Notes under the pieces: generated by a model
Told to the model about the DNA's origin: nothing
Seen by the model: the letters and a program-made list of their open reading frames with translations, nothing else
Databases searched by the model: none
Program-made: the position numbers and the translations under genes
In this document: piece by piece, positions 23,222 through 35,852 of the stretch
Position numbering within the stretch: position 1 is the stretch's first letter
Layout: every line of letters starts with the position of its first letter
DNA from: Cymbidium sinense
Lineage: Eukaryota > Streptophyta > Magnoliopsida > Asparagales > Orchidaceae
DNA: 64,000 nucleotides
Assembly: GCA_021442155.1 (NCBI GenBank)
Contig: CM038214.1
Span: forward strand, 316,417,001 to 316,481,000
Direction: 5' to 3'

Positions 23222-23601
23222 TTAGGGTTAGGGTTTAAGGTATTAAAAGCTTTAATAGTCAAGGGAAAGTCTCTGAAGACATTTTCTTTAGCTACCATAA
23301 CTATGTTATGAATATGTCATTCTTTAGATATACCTGACATCTTTATTCAAAGTTTAGGGTTTTGGGTTTTGGGTTAGGTTTAGGTTAGTTTAGGGATTTG
23401 GGTTTAGGGTTTGGGGTTTATGATTGTAGGTTTAGGGTTTGATTTAGGTTTAGGGTTTAGGGTTTAGGGTTTAGGGTTTTAGGGTTTAAGGTTTAGGGTT
23501 TAAGGTTTAGGGTTTAAGGTTTAGGATTTAGGGTTTAGGTTTAGGGTTTAGGGTTTAGTGTTTAGGGTTTTAGGTTTAGGTTTAGGTTTTATTTAGGTTT
23601 A
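23222..23601 (+). repeat. Telomere-like array with a ~110-bp unique spacer
   Basis: A short gatttagggttagggtttaa start is followed by about 110 bases of other sequence (about 23241-23350). TTTAGGG repeat then follows, including four perfect units near 23459-23487. The same spacer recurs at about 45350-45470. Confidence 0.85.
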
Positions 23602-24026
23602 AATAGAGGTCAAATTTAGATTCAACATTTCTTTTTTTTATTTCTTCAACCCAATAGCACCTCAAGTTTACTAAGACACAAGGGATGACATAGATAAAAA
23701 TTAGCACCCATAGAGTAAATTAAAAACCCTAGATAAGTTGAACCTTCTCTTTTATAGAGACAGTTCCATAGCAGTCGGTCATTCTTATTCTGCGGTTCCC
23801 ATTGACCTCCCCACCTCTCAGTGGGATTTGCCATCATATCCCGATCTCCCTCCTCCACCATGTAACCTCCATCTCTCCTCTCATCTCCATACACCACTTG
23901 TCCAACCACCACCTCCATATCCAATAATACATCCAGATCCACCCCATCCTGATAACCGCCTCATGTTTGCCTCATAAAATCTAGACTAAGCCTGGAAGGT
24001 GATGTTATTAAAGTTCGCCCATTCTA
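23602..24026 (-). pseudogene. GR-RBP 3' fragment G2
   Basis: The antisense fragment has the same order as G1: about 170 bases of 3'UTR at the left, then glycine-rich coding sequence, ending at cgcccattcta where telomere-like DNA resumes. On the - strand GYGGGGWTSGVW and then, in another frame, RRDGGYMVEEGDRDMMAN are readable. Several Gly codons of G1 and G3 are replaced, and a stop breaks the Gly frame. The RRM end is degenerate (NITFQA). It groups with G9 more than with G1 or G3. No product is expected. Confidence 0.82.
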
Positions 24027-27000
24027 AGGGTTAAAGATTTAGGGTTTGGGGTTGTAAGTTTTAGGGTTTAGTGTTTAGGGTTTAGGATTTAGGATTTAGG
24101 GTTTCGGGTTTAGGGTTTAGGGTTTCGGGTTTCAGGTTTAGGGTTTGGGGTTTAGGTTTTAGAGTTTAGGGTTTTAGGGTTTTGGGTTCAGGGTTTAGGG
24201 TTAGTTTTAAGGTTTAGAATTTAGGGTTTTGGGTTTAGGATATAGGGTTTAGGGTTTCTTTAAAAAAAATAAGTGAACCGGTAGGTTTAGGTTTATTTAG
24301 TTTATTTTTTATTTATCTATGTGAGTTTATTTTATTTTCTATATTTATTTAAGTTTATTTTTTATTTAATTTAGTTTATTTTTTTGTTTTATTTATTCTA
24401 TTTTAGGTGATTTTATTTTTTTTTTTAGTTGAGTTTTATTTTTATTTTATTTTTTAGGTTTAAGTTTTTTTTTTATTTTTAGGCTTAAGTTTAGGTTTTT
24501 ATTATATTTTCTTAGGTTTAGGTTTTAGGTTTTTCTTTTATGTTTATTTTTATTTTTTATTTTTTAGTTTAGGTTTAGGTTTATTTTTAGTTTATTTTAT
24601 TTTATTTAGTTTAGGTTTAGGTTTAGGTTTAATTTTTTTTAGGTTTACATTTTGGTTTTATTTATTTTGGTTTAATTTATTTTAGTTTAGGTTTTGGTTT
24701 ATTTTATTTTGTTTATTTTATTTTTATTTTAGGTTTAGTTTTTTTTTAGTTTAGTGTTTCAATTTTATTTTATAATTATTTTAGGTTTTATTTTAGGTTT
24801 ATTTCTTATTAGGTTTTATTTAGTTTTATTTTATTTTATTTTAGGTTTATTTTATTTTTAGTTTTAATCTAATTTTAGTTTTTTATTCTTAGCTTTATTT
24901 TATTTTTTAAGTTTAGTTTAGGTTTTTATTTTTTATTTTATTTATTTATTTTTATTTTTTATTTTATTTTATTTTGAGATTTAGGTTTAGGTTTCAGTTT
25001 AGGCTTTTATTTTATTTTATTTTATTTTATTTAGGTTTAGCGTTATTTATTTATTTTATTTTTAGGTTTTATTTTATTTAAGTTTAGGTTTTCAAGTTTT
25101 TAGGGATTAGGGTTTAGGGTTTATGGTTTAGGGTTTTATGATTTAGGGTTTAGGGTTAGGGTTTACAGTTTAGGATTGAGGGTTTAATCTTTAGGATTTA
25201 GGGTTTAGGGTTAGTTTAGGTTTAGGTTTAGGGTTTAGGGTTTAGGGTTAGTTTAAGGTTTAGGGTTTCTGTTTAGGTTTAGGGTTTTGGTTTTAAGATT
25301 TAGGAGGATGTTGAGTTTAGTTTAGTTTGTGTTTAGGGAAAGTTATAGGGTTTAGGGATTAGGATTTAGGGTTTTGAAGTTAGGATTTAAGGTTTAGGGT
25401 ATAAGGTTTAGGGTTTATGGTTTTTTTTATTTTTCTTAAATTAAGTAAACCAGTAGGTTTAGGTTTATTTAGTTTATCTTGTATTTATTTTAGTTCATTT
25501 AATTATTTTTATTTAGGTTTATTTTTTATTTTATTTAGCTTAGTTTATTTATTTTAGGTTTATTTTTCTTAGTTTAGGTTTTTTATTTTAGTTTATTTTT
25601 TTAGGTTTCAGTTTAGGTTTATGTTTATTTTTTAGTTTATTTTATCTTTATTTTATTTTTTAGGTTTAGGTTTAATATTTAATTTTAGGTTTAGGTTTTA
25701 TTTTTAAATTTTAGGTTTAGGTATAGGTTTTTATTTTATTTTTTTAGGTTTAGGTTTTGGTTTTTATTTTAGGTTTATTTTTAGGTTGTATTTTTTGTTT
25801 AGGTGTAGGTTTATTTTTAGTTTATTTTATTTTATTTACTTTATCGTTTAAGTGTAGTTTATTTTAGGTTTTATTTATTTTAGTTTAGGTTTAGGTTTAT
25901 TTTATTTTGTTGATTTTAGTTTTAGTTTTTTTTGGTTTAGGGTTTATTTTTATTTTTTATTTATTTTTAGGTTTTTTTTTTGGGTTTAGGTTTTCATTTA
26001 GTTTTTATTTTATTTTAGGTTTACTTTATTTTTATTTTACATTTAGTTTTTATTTTATTTAGGTTTTTTATTTTTTAGTTTATTTTATTTTTTCATTTAG
26101 TTTAGGTTTTATTTACATTATTTTATTTTAGTTTTTATTTTATATTATATTTTATTTTTATGTTTAGGTATAGGTTTAGGTTTAAGTTTTAGTTTAGGAT
26201 TTTATTTTATTTTATTTTTTTTTTATTTAGCTTTACATTTTTCTATTTATTTTATTTTTAGGTTTTATTTAGTTTAGGTTTTGGTTTTTAGGTTTTTAGG
26301 GTTTAGGGTTTAGCTTTTAGGGTTTGGAGTTTAGGGTTTAGGGTTTAGGGTTGTAGGTTTTATGGTTTATCATTTAGGGTTTAGGGTTTAGTGTTTCAGG
26401 GTTTATGGTTTCGGGTTTAGGGTTTAGGGTTTTAAGGTTTAGTGTTTAGGGTTTAGGGTTGCAAGTTTAGGGTTGAAGGTTTAGGGTTAGTTTTAGGGTT
26501 TAGGGTTCAGGTTAGGGTTTTTTTATTGTTTTTTAATTTATTTTTTATTTTTTTAAATTAAGTAAACTAGTAGGTTTAAGTTTATTTGATTTATTTTTTA
26601 TTTACTTTAGTTTATTTTATTTTTTATTTTTATTTAAGTTTAGTTTTATTTTTATTTAGTTTTGTTTATTTATTTTAGTTTTTCATTTCTATTTAGGTTT
26701 TATTTTATTTTATTTTATTTTTTAGGTTTAGGTTTATGTTTAAGTTTATTTTTTAGTTTTGTTTTATTTTTATTTTATTTTTTATGTTTAGGTTTTATTT
26801 TTTTTTTTTTAGGTTTAGGTTTAGGTTTTTATTTTATTATTTTTAGGTTTAGGTTTTAAGTTTTTATTTTTGGTTTCTTTTTAGGTTTTATTTTTAGTTT
26901 AGGTTTAGGTTTATTTTAGTTTTATTTTATTTTGTTTAGGTTTGGGTTTAGGTTTAGTTTATTTTAGGTTTAGGTTTTATTTATTTTAGTTTTGTTTATT

Positions 27001-27673
27001 TTAGTTTAGGTTTATGTTTATTTTATTTTATTTATTTTAGGTTTAGTTTTTTTATTTATTTTAAGGTTTAGGTTTATTATTTATTATTTTTAAGTTTGTT
27101 TTTTAGGTTTAGGTTTTTATTTAGTTTTTATTTTATTTTTGTAGGTTTCTTTTATTTTTATTTTAGGTTTAGTTTTTATTTTATCTAGTTTTTTTATTTT
27201 TTTAGCTTAGTTTAGGTTTTTATTTATTTTATTTCAGTTTAGTTTTTATTTTTTATTTTATTTTCTTTTTTAGGTTTAAGTTTAGGTTTAGGTTTTTAAT
27301 TTAGGTTTTTATTTTATTTTTATTTTTTATTTTAGTTTGGTTATGTTTTTTATTTATTTTATTTTTAGGTTTTATTTAGTTTGGGTTTAGCTTGTTAGCT
27401 TTTTATGGTGTATGGTTTAGGGTTAGTTGAGGGTTTAGGGTTTAGGGTTTAGGGTTATGGTTTAGGGTTTAGGGTTTAGGGTTTAGGGTTCAGGGTTTAG
27501 GGTTTAGGTTTTAGGGTTTAGGGTTTTAGGGTTTAGGGTTTAGGGTTTAAGATTTTAGGGTTTAAGATTTTAGGGTTTAGGGTTTGGGGTTTATGGTTGA
27601 GGTTTATGTTTTAGGTCTAGGGTTCAGGTTTTAGTTTAGGGTTTAAGGTTTTAGTTTTATTTTTTATTTTTTA
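24027..27673 (+). repeat. Three higher-order repeat units (telomere-like block plus T-rich body)
   Basis: G-rich blocks at 24027-24258, 25091-25430, 26296-26545 and 27396-27673 alternate with T-rich bodies. The anchor occurs at about 24269 (aaataagtgaaccggtagg), 25436 (aaattaagtaaaccagtagg) and 26555 (aaattaagtaaactagtagg), spaced 1167 and 1119 bases. The body phrases align at about 24567, 25790 and 26892. This is the clearest example of the ~1.1-kb periodicity. No gene seen. Confidence 0.85.
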
Positions 27674-28031
27674 CAAAGAACAAATTTAGATTCAACATTT
27701 CTTCTTTTGATTTCATCAACCAAGTAACACTCCAAATTTTTTAAGACACAAGCAATGACTTAGATAAAAAATGAGCACACATAGAGCAAAACCAAACACA
27801 TAGTTCCATAAGCAGATCAGATCGGCCATCTTAGTTTCTCCAGTTCCCATGAGAACCACCACAGTAACCTCGTTGCTCCTCCCTCCCTCCACCACCACTC
27901 CCACCACATATCCACTAGCACCTCTGATCCCCACCACCACTGATGCCACCTCCTCCTTCACCTCCACCGCCAAATCTAGACTGAGCCTGGTTGACGATGA
28001 TGTTCCTTCCATCAAGGTTCTGCACATTCTT
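27674..28031 (-). pseudogene. GR-RBP 3' fragment G3 (best preserved RRM end)
   Basis: The - strand reads NVQNLDGRNIIVNQAQSRF and then GGGGEGGGGISGGG, an excellent match to the RRM end and Gly-rich start of plant GR-RBPs, which have a DGR-ITVNEAQSRG signature. A stop follows after DQRC. A further Gly-rich stretch, GGGGREEQRGYCGGSHGNW, is readable in another frame and ends at a stop. Then come about 150 bases of AT-rich 3'UTR. The sequence upstream of NVQ, which would hold the rest of the RRM, is replaced by telomere-like repeat right after acattct. Frameshifted and 5'-truncated, it is a relic. Confidence 0.88.
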
Positions 28032-30552
28032 AGGGTTTAGGCTTAGGTTTAGGTTTATTAGGTTTTATAGTTTAGGTTTATATTTTAAAATTTATTTAGT
28101 TACTTTAGGTTTAGGTTTAGGGTTTAGGGTTTAGGGTTTAGGGTTAGGGTTTAGGGTTTAGGGTTCAAGGTTTATGGTTTAGGGTTTAGGGTTTTAAGGT
28201 TTATGCTGTTAGGGTTTTGGCTTTAGGGTTTAGGATTTATGACTTAGGGTTTAGGGTTTAGGGTTTTTTTTGATTTAGGGTTAAGGGATGTAGGTTTAGT
28301 GTTATCAGTTTAAGGTTTAGGATTTAGGGTTTAAAGTTAGTTTTAAAGTTTATGGTTTAGAGTTTAGGGATTTTTTTTAAAGAAATTAAATAAAATAGTA
28401 GGTTTAGTTTATTTTTTATTTATTTTAGTTTATTTTATTTTTTATTTTTATTTAGGTTTATTTTTTCTTTTTATTTAATTTAGTTTATTTATTTTAGTTT
28501 AGGTTTTATTTTTAAGTTTTTTTTTTAGGTTTAGGTTTAGGTTTAGGTTTAGGTTTATTTTTTAGGTTTTCTTTTATTTTTCTAGGTTTTGGTTTAGGTT
28601 TTCATTTTATTTTTTTTAGGTTTAGGTTTTTGGTTTTTATTTTAGGTTTTTTTTAATGTTTAATTTTTTAGTTTAGGTTTAGGTTTATTTTTAGTTGATT
28701 TTATTTTATTTAGTTCAGGTTTAGGTTTAACTTATTTTAGGTTTAGGTTTAGGTTTTATTTATTTTAGTTTAGTTTATTATAGTTTAGGTTGAGGTTTAT
28801 TTTATTTTGTTCATTTTAATTTTATTTTAGGTTAAGTTTTTATTTTTAGTTTAGGGTTTCATTTTATTTTTTATTTATTTTTAGGTTTTATTTTTAGGTT
28901 TAGGTTTTTATTTAGTTTTTATTTTATTTTATTTTAGGCTTATTTTTATTTTATTTTATTATTAGTTGTAATTTTATTTAGGCTTTTTATTCTTAGGCTT
29001 ATTTTATTTTTTAGTTTATTTTAGGTTTTATTTTTTTATTTTACTGTATTTTTATTTTACTATTTTATTTAATTTTTAGATTTAGGTTTAGGTTTTTTTA
29101 TTTTATTTAGGTTTAGGTTTTTTTATTTATTTATTTTTAGGTTTTCTTTACTTTAGGCTTAGGTTTTTAAATTTTTTAGGTTTAGGGTTTTAGGGTTAAG
29201 GGTTTAGGGTTAGGGTTTATGGATTAGGATTTAAGGTTTAGTGTTTAAGCTTTATGGTTTAGGGATTTTAGGGTTTAGGGTTACTTTAGGGTTTTGAGTT
29301 TAGGGTTTAAGGGGTTTTATGTTTTATAGTTTAGTTAGTTTAGTTTAGTTTAGGTTTAGGGTTTAAGTTTAGGTTTAGTGTTTAGGGTTTAGGTTTAAGG
29401 TTTAGGTTATTATTATATTTAGGTTTTAGGTTAGTTTAAGGTTTAGGGTTTAGTTTAGGTTTTAGGTTTATAGTTGGTTTAGGTTTAGTTTAGGGTTAGT
29501 TTAGGTTAGTTTAGGTTGAGTTTAGGGTTTAGGGTTTAAAGTTTAGGATTTAAAAAAGTTTAGGTTTATTTAGTATATTTAGTTTATTTTTTATTTATTT
29601 TAGTTTATTAATTTTATTTAGGTTTATTTTTTTATTTTTATTTACTTTATTTTATTTATTTTAGTTTAGGTTTTTTTATTTCAGTTTATTTTTTAGGTTT
29701 AGCTTTAGGTTTATCTTTATTTTTAGTTTAATTTTATTTTTATTTTATTTTTTAGGTTAAGGTTTTATTTTTTATTTGTAGCTTTAAGTTTAGATTTTTA
29801 ATTTATTTTTTTAGGTTTAGTTTTGAGGTTTTTATTTTATGTTTATTTTTAGGTTTTATTTTTTAGTTTAGGTTTAGGTTTATTTTTAGTTAATTTTATT
29901 TTATTTAGTTTAGGGTTTAGGTTTAGTTTATTTTAGGTTTAGGTTTAGGTTTAATTTATTTTAGTTTAGTTTATTATAGTTTAGGTTTGGGTTTATTTTA
30001 TTTAATTTATTTTATGTTTAGGTTTTTTTTAGTTTAAGGTTTAGGTTTTATTTTTTATTTATTTTTAGGTTTATGTTTAGGTTTAGGTTTTTATTTAGTT
30101 TTTATTTTATTTTATTTTAGGTTTATTTTATTTTTATTGTTCATTTAGTCTTTATTTTATTTAGGCTTTTTATTTTTAAACTTCTTTTATTTTTTAGTTT
30201 AGTTTAGGTTTTTATTTATTTTATTTTAGTTTAGTTTTTATTTGTTATTTTATTTTATTTTAGTATTTTATCTATGTTTAGGTTTTTTTATTTATTTTAT
30301 TTCTAGGTTTTATTTAGTTTAGGTTTAGGGTTTAGGGTTTGTGTTTTTTTTTTCATTTCTTTTATTTGGGATTTAGGGTTTTTAGGGTTTAAGGTTGATG
30401 TTTTAGGGTTATAGGTTTAGGGTGTAGGGTTAGTTTTAGGGTTTAGAATTTAGGGTTTAGGATTTAGGGTTTATGGTTCAGGGTTTAGAGTTTAGGGTTT
30501 AGAATTTAGGGATCAAGTTTTTATTTAGGGTTTTGGGTTTTTGGTTTTTTTT
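28032..30552 (+). repeat. Two higher-order repeat units between G3 and G4
   Basis: Telomere-like blocks at 28032-28375, 29161-29555 and 30311-30552 alternate with T-rich bodies whose anchors lie near 28385 (gaaattaaataaaatagtag) and 29550 (partial). Body phrases sit at about 28672 and 29867, about 1195 apart. No gene seen. Confidence 0.8.
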
Positions 30553-30692
30553 AATAAAGAACAATTTTAGATTCAACATTTCTTCTTTTGATTTCACCAA
30601 CGCCCAAGTTCTCTAAGACATAAGCAAGGACATTAGATAAAAATGAGCTCTCGCTGATGGTGATGTCTCAATACCCATTCTTAAATTTTAGT
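30553..30692 (-). pseudogene. GR-RBP fragment G4, internally deleted
   Basis: The 3'UTR part (attcaacatttcttcttttg, 30576) is joined near 30648 directly to the RRM-end part (gatggtgatgtctcaatacc). The Gly-rich tail is missing. G11 has the same internal deletion, so the deletion predates the macro-duplication. Confidence 0.75.
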
Positions 30693-30920
30693 CTTATGTT
30701 TAGTTTATTGTGTTTTGCTATAAGTTTATTTTTAATTTATTTAATTAATTTAAATATAGTTTGTGGGTTTGGGCTCTGTGTGGTTTAGGTTTAGGGTTAT
30801 GGATTGTGGTTTTAGGGCAGCTTAAGGTTTTAGGGTTTATGATTTGTAGGGTTTGTGGTCTCACATTTATGTTTTAGGTTTAGCTGCCTCGTGTTTTAGT
30901 TTGTGGTTTTGGGTTTTTAG
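30693..30920 (+). repeat. Telomere-like and T-rich spacer
   Basis: Degenerate TTTAGGG-type sequence between fragments G4 and G5. Nothing else seen. Confidence 0.7.
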
Positions 30921-31130
30921 TAAGAGAGAACAAACCTGATTCAACATTTCTTCTTGATTTCATCAACCAAGTAACACACTAAGTTTTCTAAGACACAAGT
31001 GATAACATAGATAAAAAATGATCATGAGCAAATAAAACCCTAGATAACTAGAACCCTGTCAGGACTCAAGAGTCCCCAAAAAATAATAGATGAGACTGAA
31101 TGCTCTTCCCGACCGATTGATTGTTACTAA
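30921..31130 (-). pseudogene. GR-RBP 3'UTR fragment G5
   Basis: Matches the 3'UTR of the other copies up to ccctagataactagaaccct (about 31057). It then continues with about 60 bases not seen in G1-G3, including ggactcaagagtcc, a 6-bp stem with a 2-base loop. No Gly-rich coding sequence. G12 is its counterpart. Confidence 0.7.
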
Positions 31131-31399
31131 GCTTGTGTGGTTTAGGTTTTGTGGATTAGATTTAGGGTTTTGTGGTTTATGCTTAGTGGTCTGTGTTTAG
31201 GTTGTGGGAGGTTTAGTGTTTAGTCTTAGTTAATTGTGGTTTGTGTTGGGGGTTTAGGGTTTAAGGCTTAGGCTCAGGTTGTAGAGGTAGTTATTTAGGA
31301 TCAGTAGTGGTTTATGAGTTTAAATCACAAACCCAGTAAAGTTAACTAGTTTTTTTTTAATTTATTTAGGCTTTATTATTTATTTATTTATTTTAGGTT
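31131..31399 (+). repeat. Degenerate telomere-like block with altered anchor
   Basis: TTTAGGG variants with many substitutions (gtggtttaggttttgtgg and similar), leading to a damaged anchor (acaaacccagtaaagttaac) near 31328. Confidence 0.6.
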
Positions 31400-32755
31400 T
31401 ATAGTAGGTTTATCTAGTTTATTTTAGGCTCAGCCCAGGGCCTAAGCCTATTTTTTAATCAAGCCTTATATTTATTTTGTTCTCAGGCCTTAGGTTTTAT
31501 TTTATTTGTGCCTAGGTTTTAATCTCATCTTTAGGTTTAGGTTTTAGGCTTTACCTTAGGTTCTTTTAGGTTTATTTTAGGCTAGCTTTAATCAGTCATC
31601 TATTATCTGATTTAGCTCAGTTGTGCTTCAAATTTAGGCCAGTCCTTTATTTTTTATTTTGTGCTTCATTTTAGGCTCAGTCTATTTATTTTTATCTTAT
31701 CTAGGCCTATCCATTTTATCTTTACACCTAGTTTATCTTATGTGGTCTTTATCTTTAGGTATCTTTATTTTCTTTAATTAGTTTAGCCTTTAATCCATTC
31801 ATCTAAACCTTAGCTCTTTATCTTTATCTTATTACTCAGCCTCATAGGCTCAGCCTAAGCCTTTAGTCAGGCCTTTATCTTTATCTTTATCTTATCATCT
31901 TATTCCAGGCTCAGGCCTTTTACTCCATTCTATTTCTAGGCCTTATTAGCCTAGCCTTAGGGCCTTGGGGCCTGTGGCTCCAGGGCCTGGGGCCCAGGGC
32001 TTGGCCCATATGGCCCAGTCAGGCCCAGCTTCAGGGGCCTTAGGGCTCAGCCCACAGAGCCTGCCAGAGCCCAGGGTCTGTGCCTTTTCTTTCATTCCCT
32101 TTGGGATCTGGCTCCCAGGGCCCAGTATCCTGGGCTGACAGCCCAGTGTAGGCCTGCCTGGGGCTGCTCTCTGTGATCAGGGCGGGTCCAATGCCTGTGA
32201 GCTCAGGATCTTTCCAAACTACAAACCCGGCAGCCTGGCTGCATTTAGCCTATTTCTTATCTAGCCATTTATCTATCTTTATAGCCTAGCTCATAACCTT
32301 ATAACTTAGCTCATATCTTTAGCCCATCATTCTTAGTCCAGCCTTTATCTTAGCTTTCTTTCAGTCGGGGCCTATGCCTATTTTAGCTCATTTATCTTAT
32401 TTTGTACTTCGGGCCCAGGGCCCAGGGTCAGTGGCCTTCAGGCCCAGTGGCCTAGTGGCTCCATGCCCCTAGGGCTCCAGGCCCCTGAGTGGCCTGGGGC
32501 TGCCTATGGCTCAGGGCCTAGGGCCTGGCCTGCCCAGGGCCTCAGTGCCTAGCCCAGGATTCAGGCTGGCGCCTAGGCCCAGTGGCCTGGGCCTTTCTTT
32601 TATTCTTTATCTATTTAGTCTTGATCAGGGTTTTTGTGCCCAGTGGCCTTTTTTAGTAGTGGCCTGGTCAGGCCTAATCAGTCTTTAGTTTGGTCCAGTG
32701 CCTCTTTGTGCCAAGGCCTCAGGCAGCTAGCTTTTGTGTTTTATGGCTCATGGTT
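31400..32755 (+). repeat. GC-rich island of GGCC/CCCAGG words (possibly miscalled repeat)
   Basis: Composition switches from T-rich to a mixture dominated by gggcctggggcccagggc, cccagtggcc and similar words, peaking at 31920-32600. The positional counterpart in macro-copy B (about 52560-53350) is ordinary T-rich sequence. The 60-codon frame at 32506-32688 is a by-product of the composition. It is either a real GC-rich insertion or a basecalling artefact. Confidence 0.55.
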
Positions 32756-35700
32756 TATTCTTTTCTCTTTAAGCAAAACCCGACAGTTTAGTATTTAGTT
32801 TATTTAGTTTATTTATTTATTTATTTTATTTTATTTTTATAGTGCTCACTTTATTTTTATGTAATTTGTTTTTATCTTAGTTTATTTATCTTTAGTTTAG
32901 TTTTATTTTAGTTTATATTTTAGATTTAGTTTAGTTTATATTTTTAATATTGTTTTATTTTAATTTTATTTTTTGTTCTCATTTATTTTTTATTTGTTTA
33001 GTTTTATTTTATTTTTAGGTTTAGGTTTTAGGTTTTATTTTAGATTTATTTTTTTATTTTTTTTAGTTTAGGTTTTGGTTTATTTTAATTTAATTTATTT
33101 TATTTATTTTAGTAGGTTTAGGTTTAGTTTTATTTTAGTCTTATTTTATTTTTATTTTAGGTTATGCCATTTTGTTTAGTTTAGTTTTGTAGGTTTGGTT
33201 TTATTTACTTTTATTTTATTATTTTAGGTTTATTTTATTTTTAATTTACAGCTAGTTTTATTTTATTTTTTAGTTTAGAGTTAGTTTCATTTAGGTTTTT
33301 AATTTTAGGTTTATTTTGTTATTTATTTAGTTTATGTTATTATTTATTTTATTTTAGTTCAATTTTATATTTTACTTATTTTTGGTTTAGGTTTTAGTTT
33401 AAAGTATTTTTAAAATTTTTATTTAGGTTTATTTATTTATTTTATTTTGTAGGTTTTATTTATTTTTTTGGTTTTTGTTTCAGTATTTATGGTTTAGGAT
33501 TTTAGGTTTATGGTTTAGGGTTTTAGATCTGTGGTTTTTTTGCCCAGGTTAATGACCTAGGTTTAGGGTTTGTTTGTGAGTTTGATTTAGGGTCAGGCTC
33601 AGTGGCTCAGGGTTTGGTAGTTTTATAGTTGTATTTTGGGTTTAAGGCCTAGTGTTTATTTAGGGTTTATAGAGTTTTTTTATTTTATATTATTTATTTA
33701 TTTTTAAATTAAGCAAACTGGTTAAGTTAATTTAGTTTATTTTAGTTATTTTAGTTTATTTTATTCGTGCCTAAGTTTTTTTTTTAGTTTAGGGTTTAGG
33801 TTTTATTTTTTATTTATTTTTAGGTTTATTTTTTAGGTATTGGTTTTTATTTTATTTTATTTTAGGTTTATTTTATATTAATTTTAAGTTTAGTTTTTTA
33901 TTTTATTTAGGACTTTTATTTTTAGGTTAATTTTATTTTTTAGTTTAGTTTATATTTTATTTATTTTATATATTTTAGTTTTATTTTTATTTTATCTTTT
34001 TTTTTAGGTTTTAGGTTTCAGCTTTAGTTTAGGTTTTTTATTTTTTTATTTTATTTTATTTTATTTAGGTTTTTATTTTGATTTTATTTTAAGTTTAATT
34101 TAGTTTAGGCTTCAATTTGTGTTTTAAAGTTTAAGGCTCTGCCTGTCAGGGTTTGTTTTAGTTGGTTAGGTGTAGGTTAGGGTTTAGGTTTAGAAGTTTG
34201 TATTTTGAGTCAGTGGTTTAGGTTAGTTGTATTTAGGATTTAGGTTAATGTTTTCTTAATTATTTATTTCTTTTAAATTACAAACCCAGGGGGTTTAGGT
34301 TTATTTTGTTTATGTTTATTTATTTTAGTTTATTTTATTTTAGGTTTAGTTTTTTTTTTAATTTTGTTTTATTTTATTTATTTTAGGTTTATTTTAAGTT
34401 TTTTTTTCACCTTTCTCTTATTTTATTTTTTTACTTATTTTACATTTATTTTAAGTTTAGATTTTCTTTATTTAGGTTTGTTATTTTAGGTTTTTTATTT
34501 ATTTAGTTTAGTTTAGGTTTTATTTATTTTATATTATTTTAGTTTTATTTTTATTTTATTTTATTTTTAGTTTAGGTTTAGGTTTAGCTTTATTTTAGTT
34601 TAGTTTCCATTTATTATATTTTATTTAGGTTTAAATTTTATTGATTTTATTTTACATTTAATTTTAGGTTTAGGTTTTAGCATTTAAAGCTTAGGGTTTA
34701 GAGTTTGTGGTTGTTTAGGTTTGTGAGGTGTCATGAGTTTAGTGGTTAAGGGTTTTGTGGTTTAAGGTTAATTTTAGTGGTTACAATTTTTTTAAATTAA
34801 ATAAACCTTAGGTTTAGGTTTATGTAGTTTATTTTATTTATATTTTAGTTAATTTTTTTTTTTATTTTATTTAAGTTTTATTTTTAGTTTTATTATATTT
34901 TATTTATTATCTTTATTTATTTTAGCTATTTTTTATTTTGTTCTTTTATTTATGTTTAAATTTAGGTTTATTTTAGTTTAGTTTTTTATTTTTATTTTAT
35001 TAAGGTTTAGGTTTTATTTTATCTAGGTTTAGGTTTATGTTTTATTTTTTCTAAGTTTAGGTTTTAGATTTTATTTTAAGTTTTTATTTTATTTTTTTTA
35101 GTTAGTTTAGGTTTATTTTTTAGTTAATTTCATTTTATTTTTTAGGTTTAGGTTTATTTATTTAGGTTTAGGTTTTTTTTATTTATTTTAGTTTAGTTTA
35201 TTTTTAGTTTAGGTTTATTCATTTTTTATTTTAGGTTTATGTTTTTTCCAAGTTTAGGTTTAAGTTTTATTTTATTTACTTTTAGGTTTTATTTTAGGTT
35301 TATTATTCACATTTTATTTAGTTTTTATTTTACTTTATTTTAGGTTTATTTTAATTTTATTTTAGGTTTAGCTTTTATTTTATTTAGGTTTTTTATTTTT
35401 TAGATTATTTTAGGTTTTTATTAATTTTAATTTAGTTTATTTTTTATTTTTTATTTTTTTTCTTTTTAGATTTAGGTTTAGGTTTTAATTTATGTTTTTA
35501 TTATATTTTATTTTATTTTAGATTTATTTATTTATTTTATTTTTATGTTTTATTTAGTTTAGGCCAGTTTTATTTCTCTCGTGGAGTGGTTTAGTGGTTA
35601 TGGCCTATGGTTTGGCCTAGTTTAGGTTTGGGGTTTAGGAGTTTTATTTTTAGTTTAGGCATAGGGTTTTGTGTTTGGTTTAAGGTTTAGGGTTTAGATT

Positions 35701-35818
35701 TTAGGTTTAGGGTTTTAAGGTTTCAGTTTTAGTTTTGTGGGTTTTTGTGGTTTGTGGATTTAGTTTTTTTAGGTTTGGTCTGTGTATTACTTTAAGGTTT
35801 GGGGTTTTGATTTTTTTT
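32756..35818 (+). repeat. Irregular higher-order repeat units, partly GC-altered
   Basis: Anchor variants lie near 33706 (aaattaagcaaactggtta), 34275 (aaattacaaacccaggggg) and 34795 (aaattaaataaaccttagg), closer together than elsewhere, so units are truncated. G-rich blocks lie at 33481-33700, 34101-34270, 34681-34790 and 35556-35818. No gene seen. Confidence 0.7.
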
Positions 35819-35852
35819 TTAAGAGAACAAATTCATATTCAACCTTCTTCTT
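35819..35852 (-). pseudogene. GR-RBP 3'UTR scrap G6
   Basis: aagagaacaaattcatattc and the following caaccttcttcttt match the distal 3'UTR of G1-G3. They are then cut to T-rich repeat. A run of ten or so T precedes it on the + strand, which could be a poly(A) remnant on the gene strand. Confidence 0.65.

Noticed and set aside
31049..31062. Hairpin ggactc-aa-gagtcc as a terminator or regulatory element
   Set aside because: The counterpart G12 lacks the stem, so it is probably chance or a consensus error.
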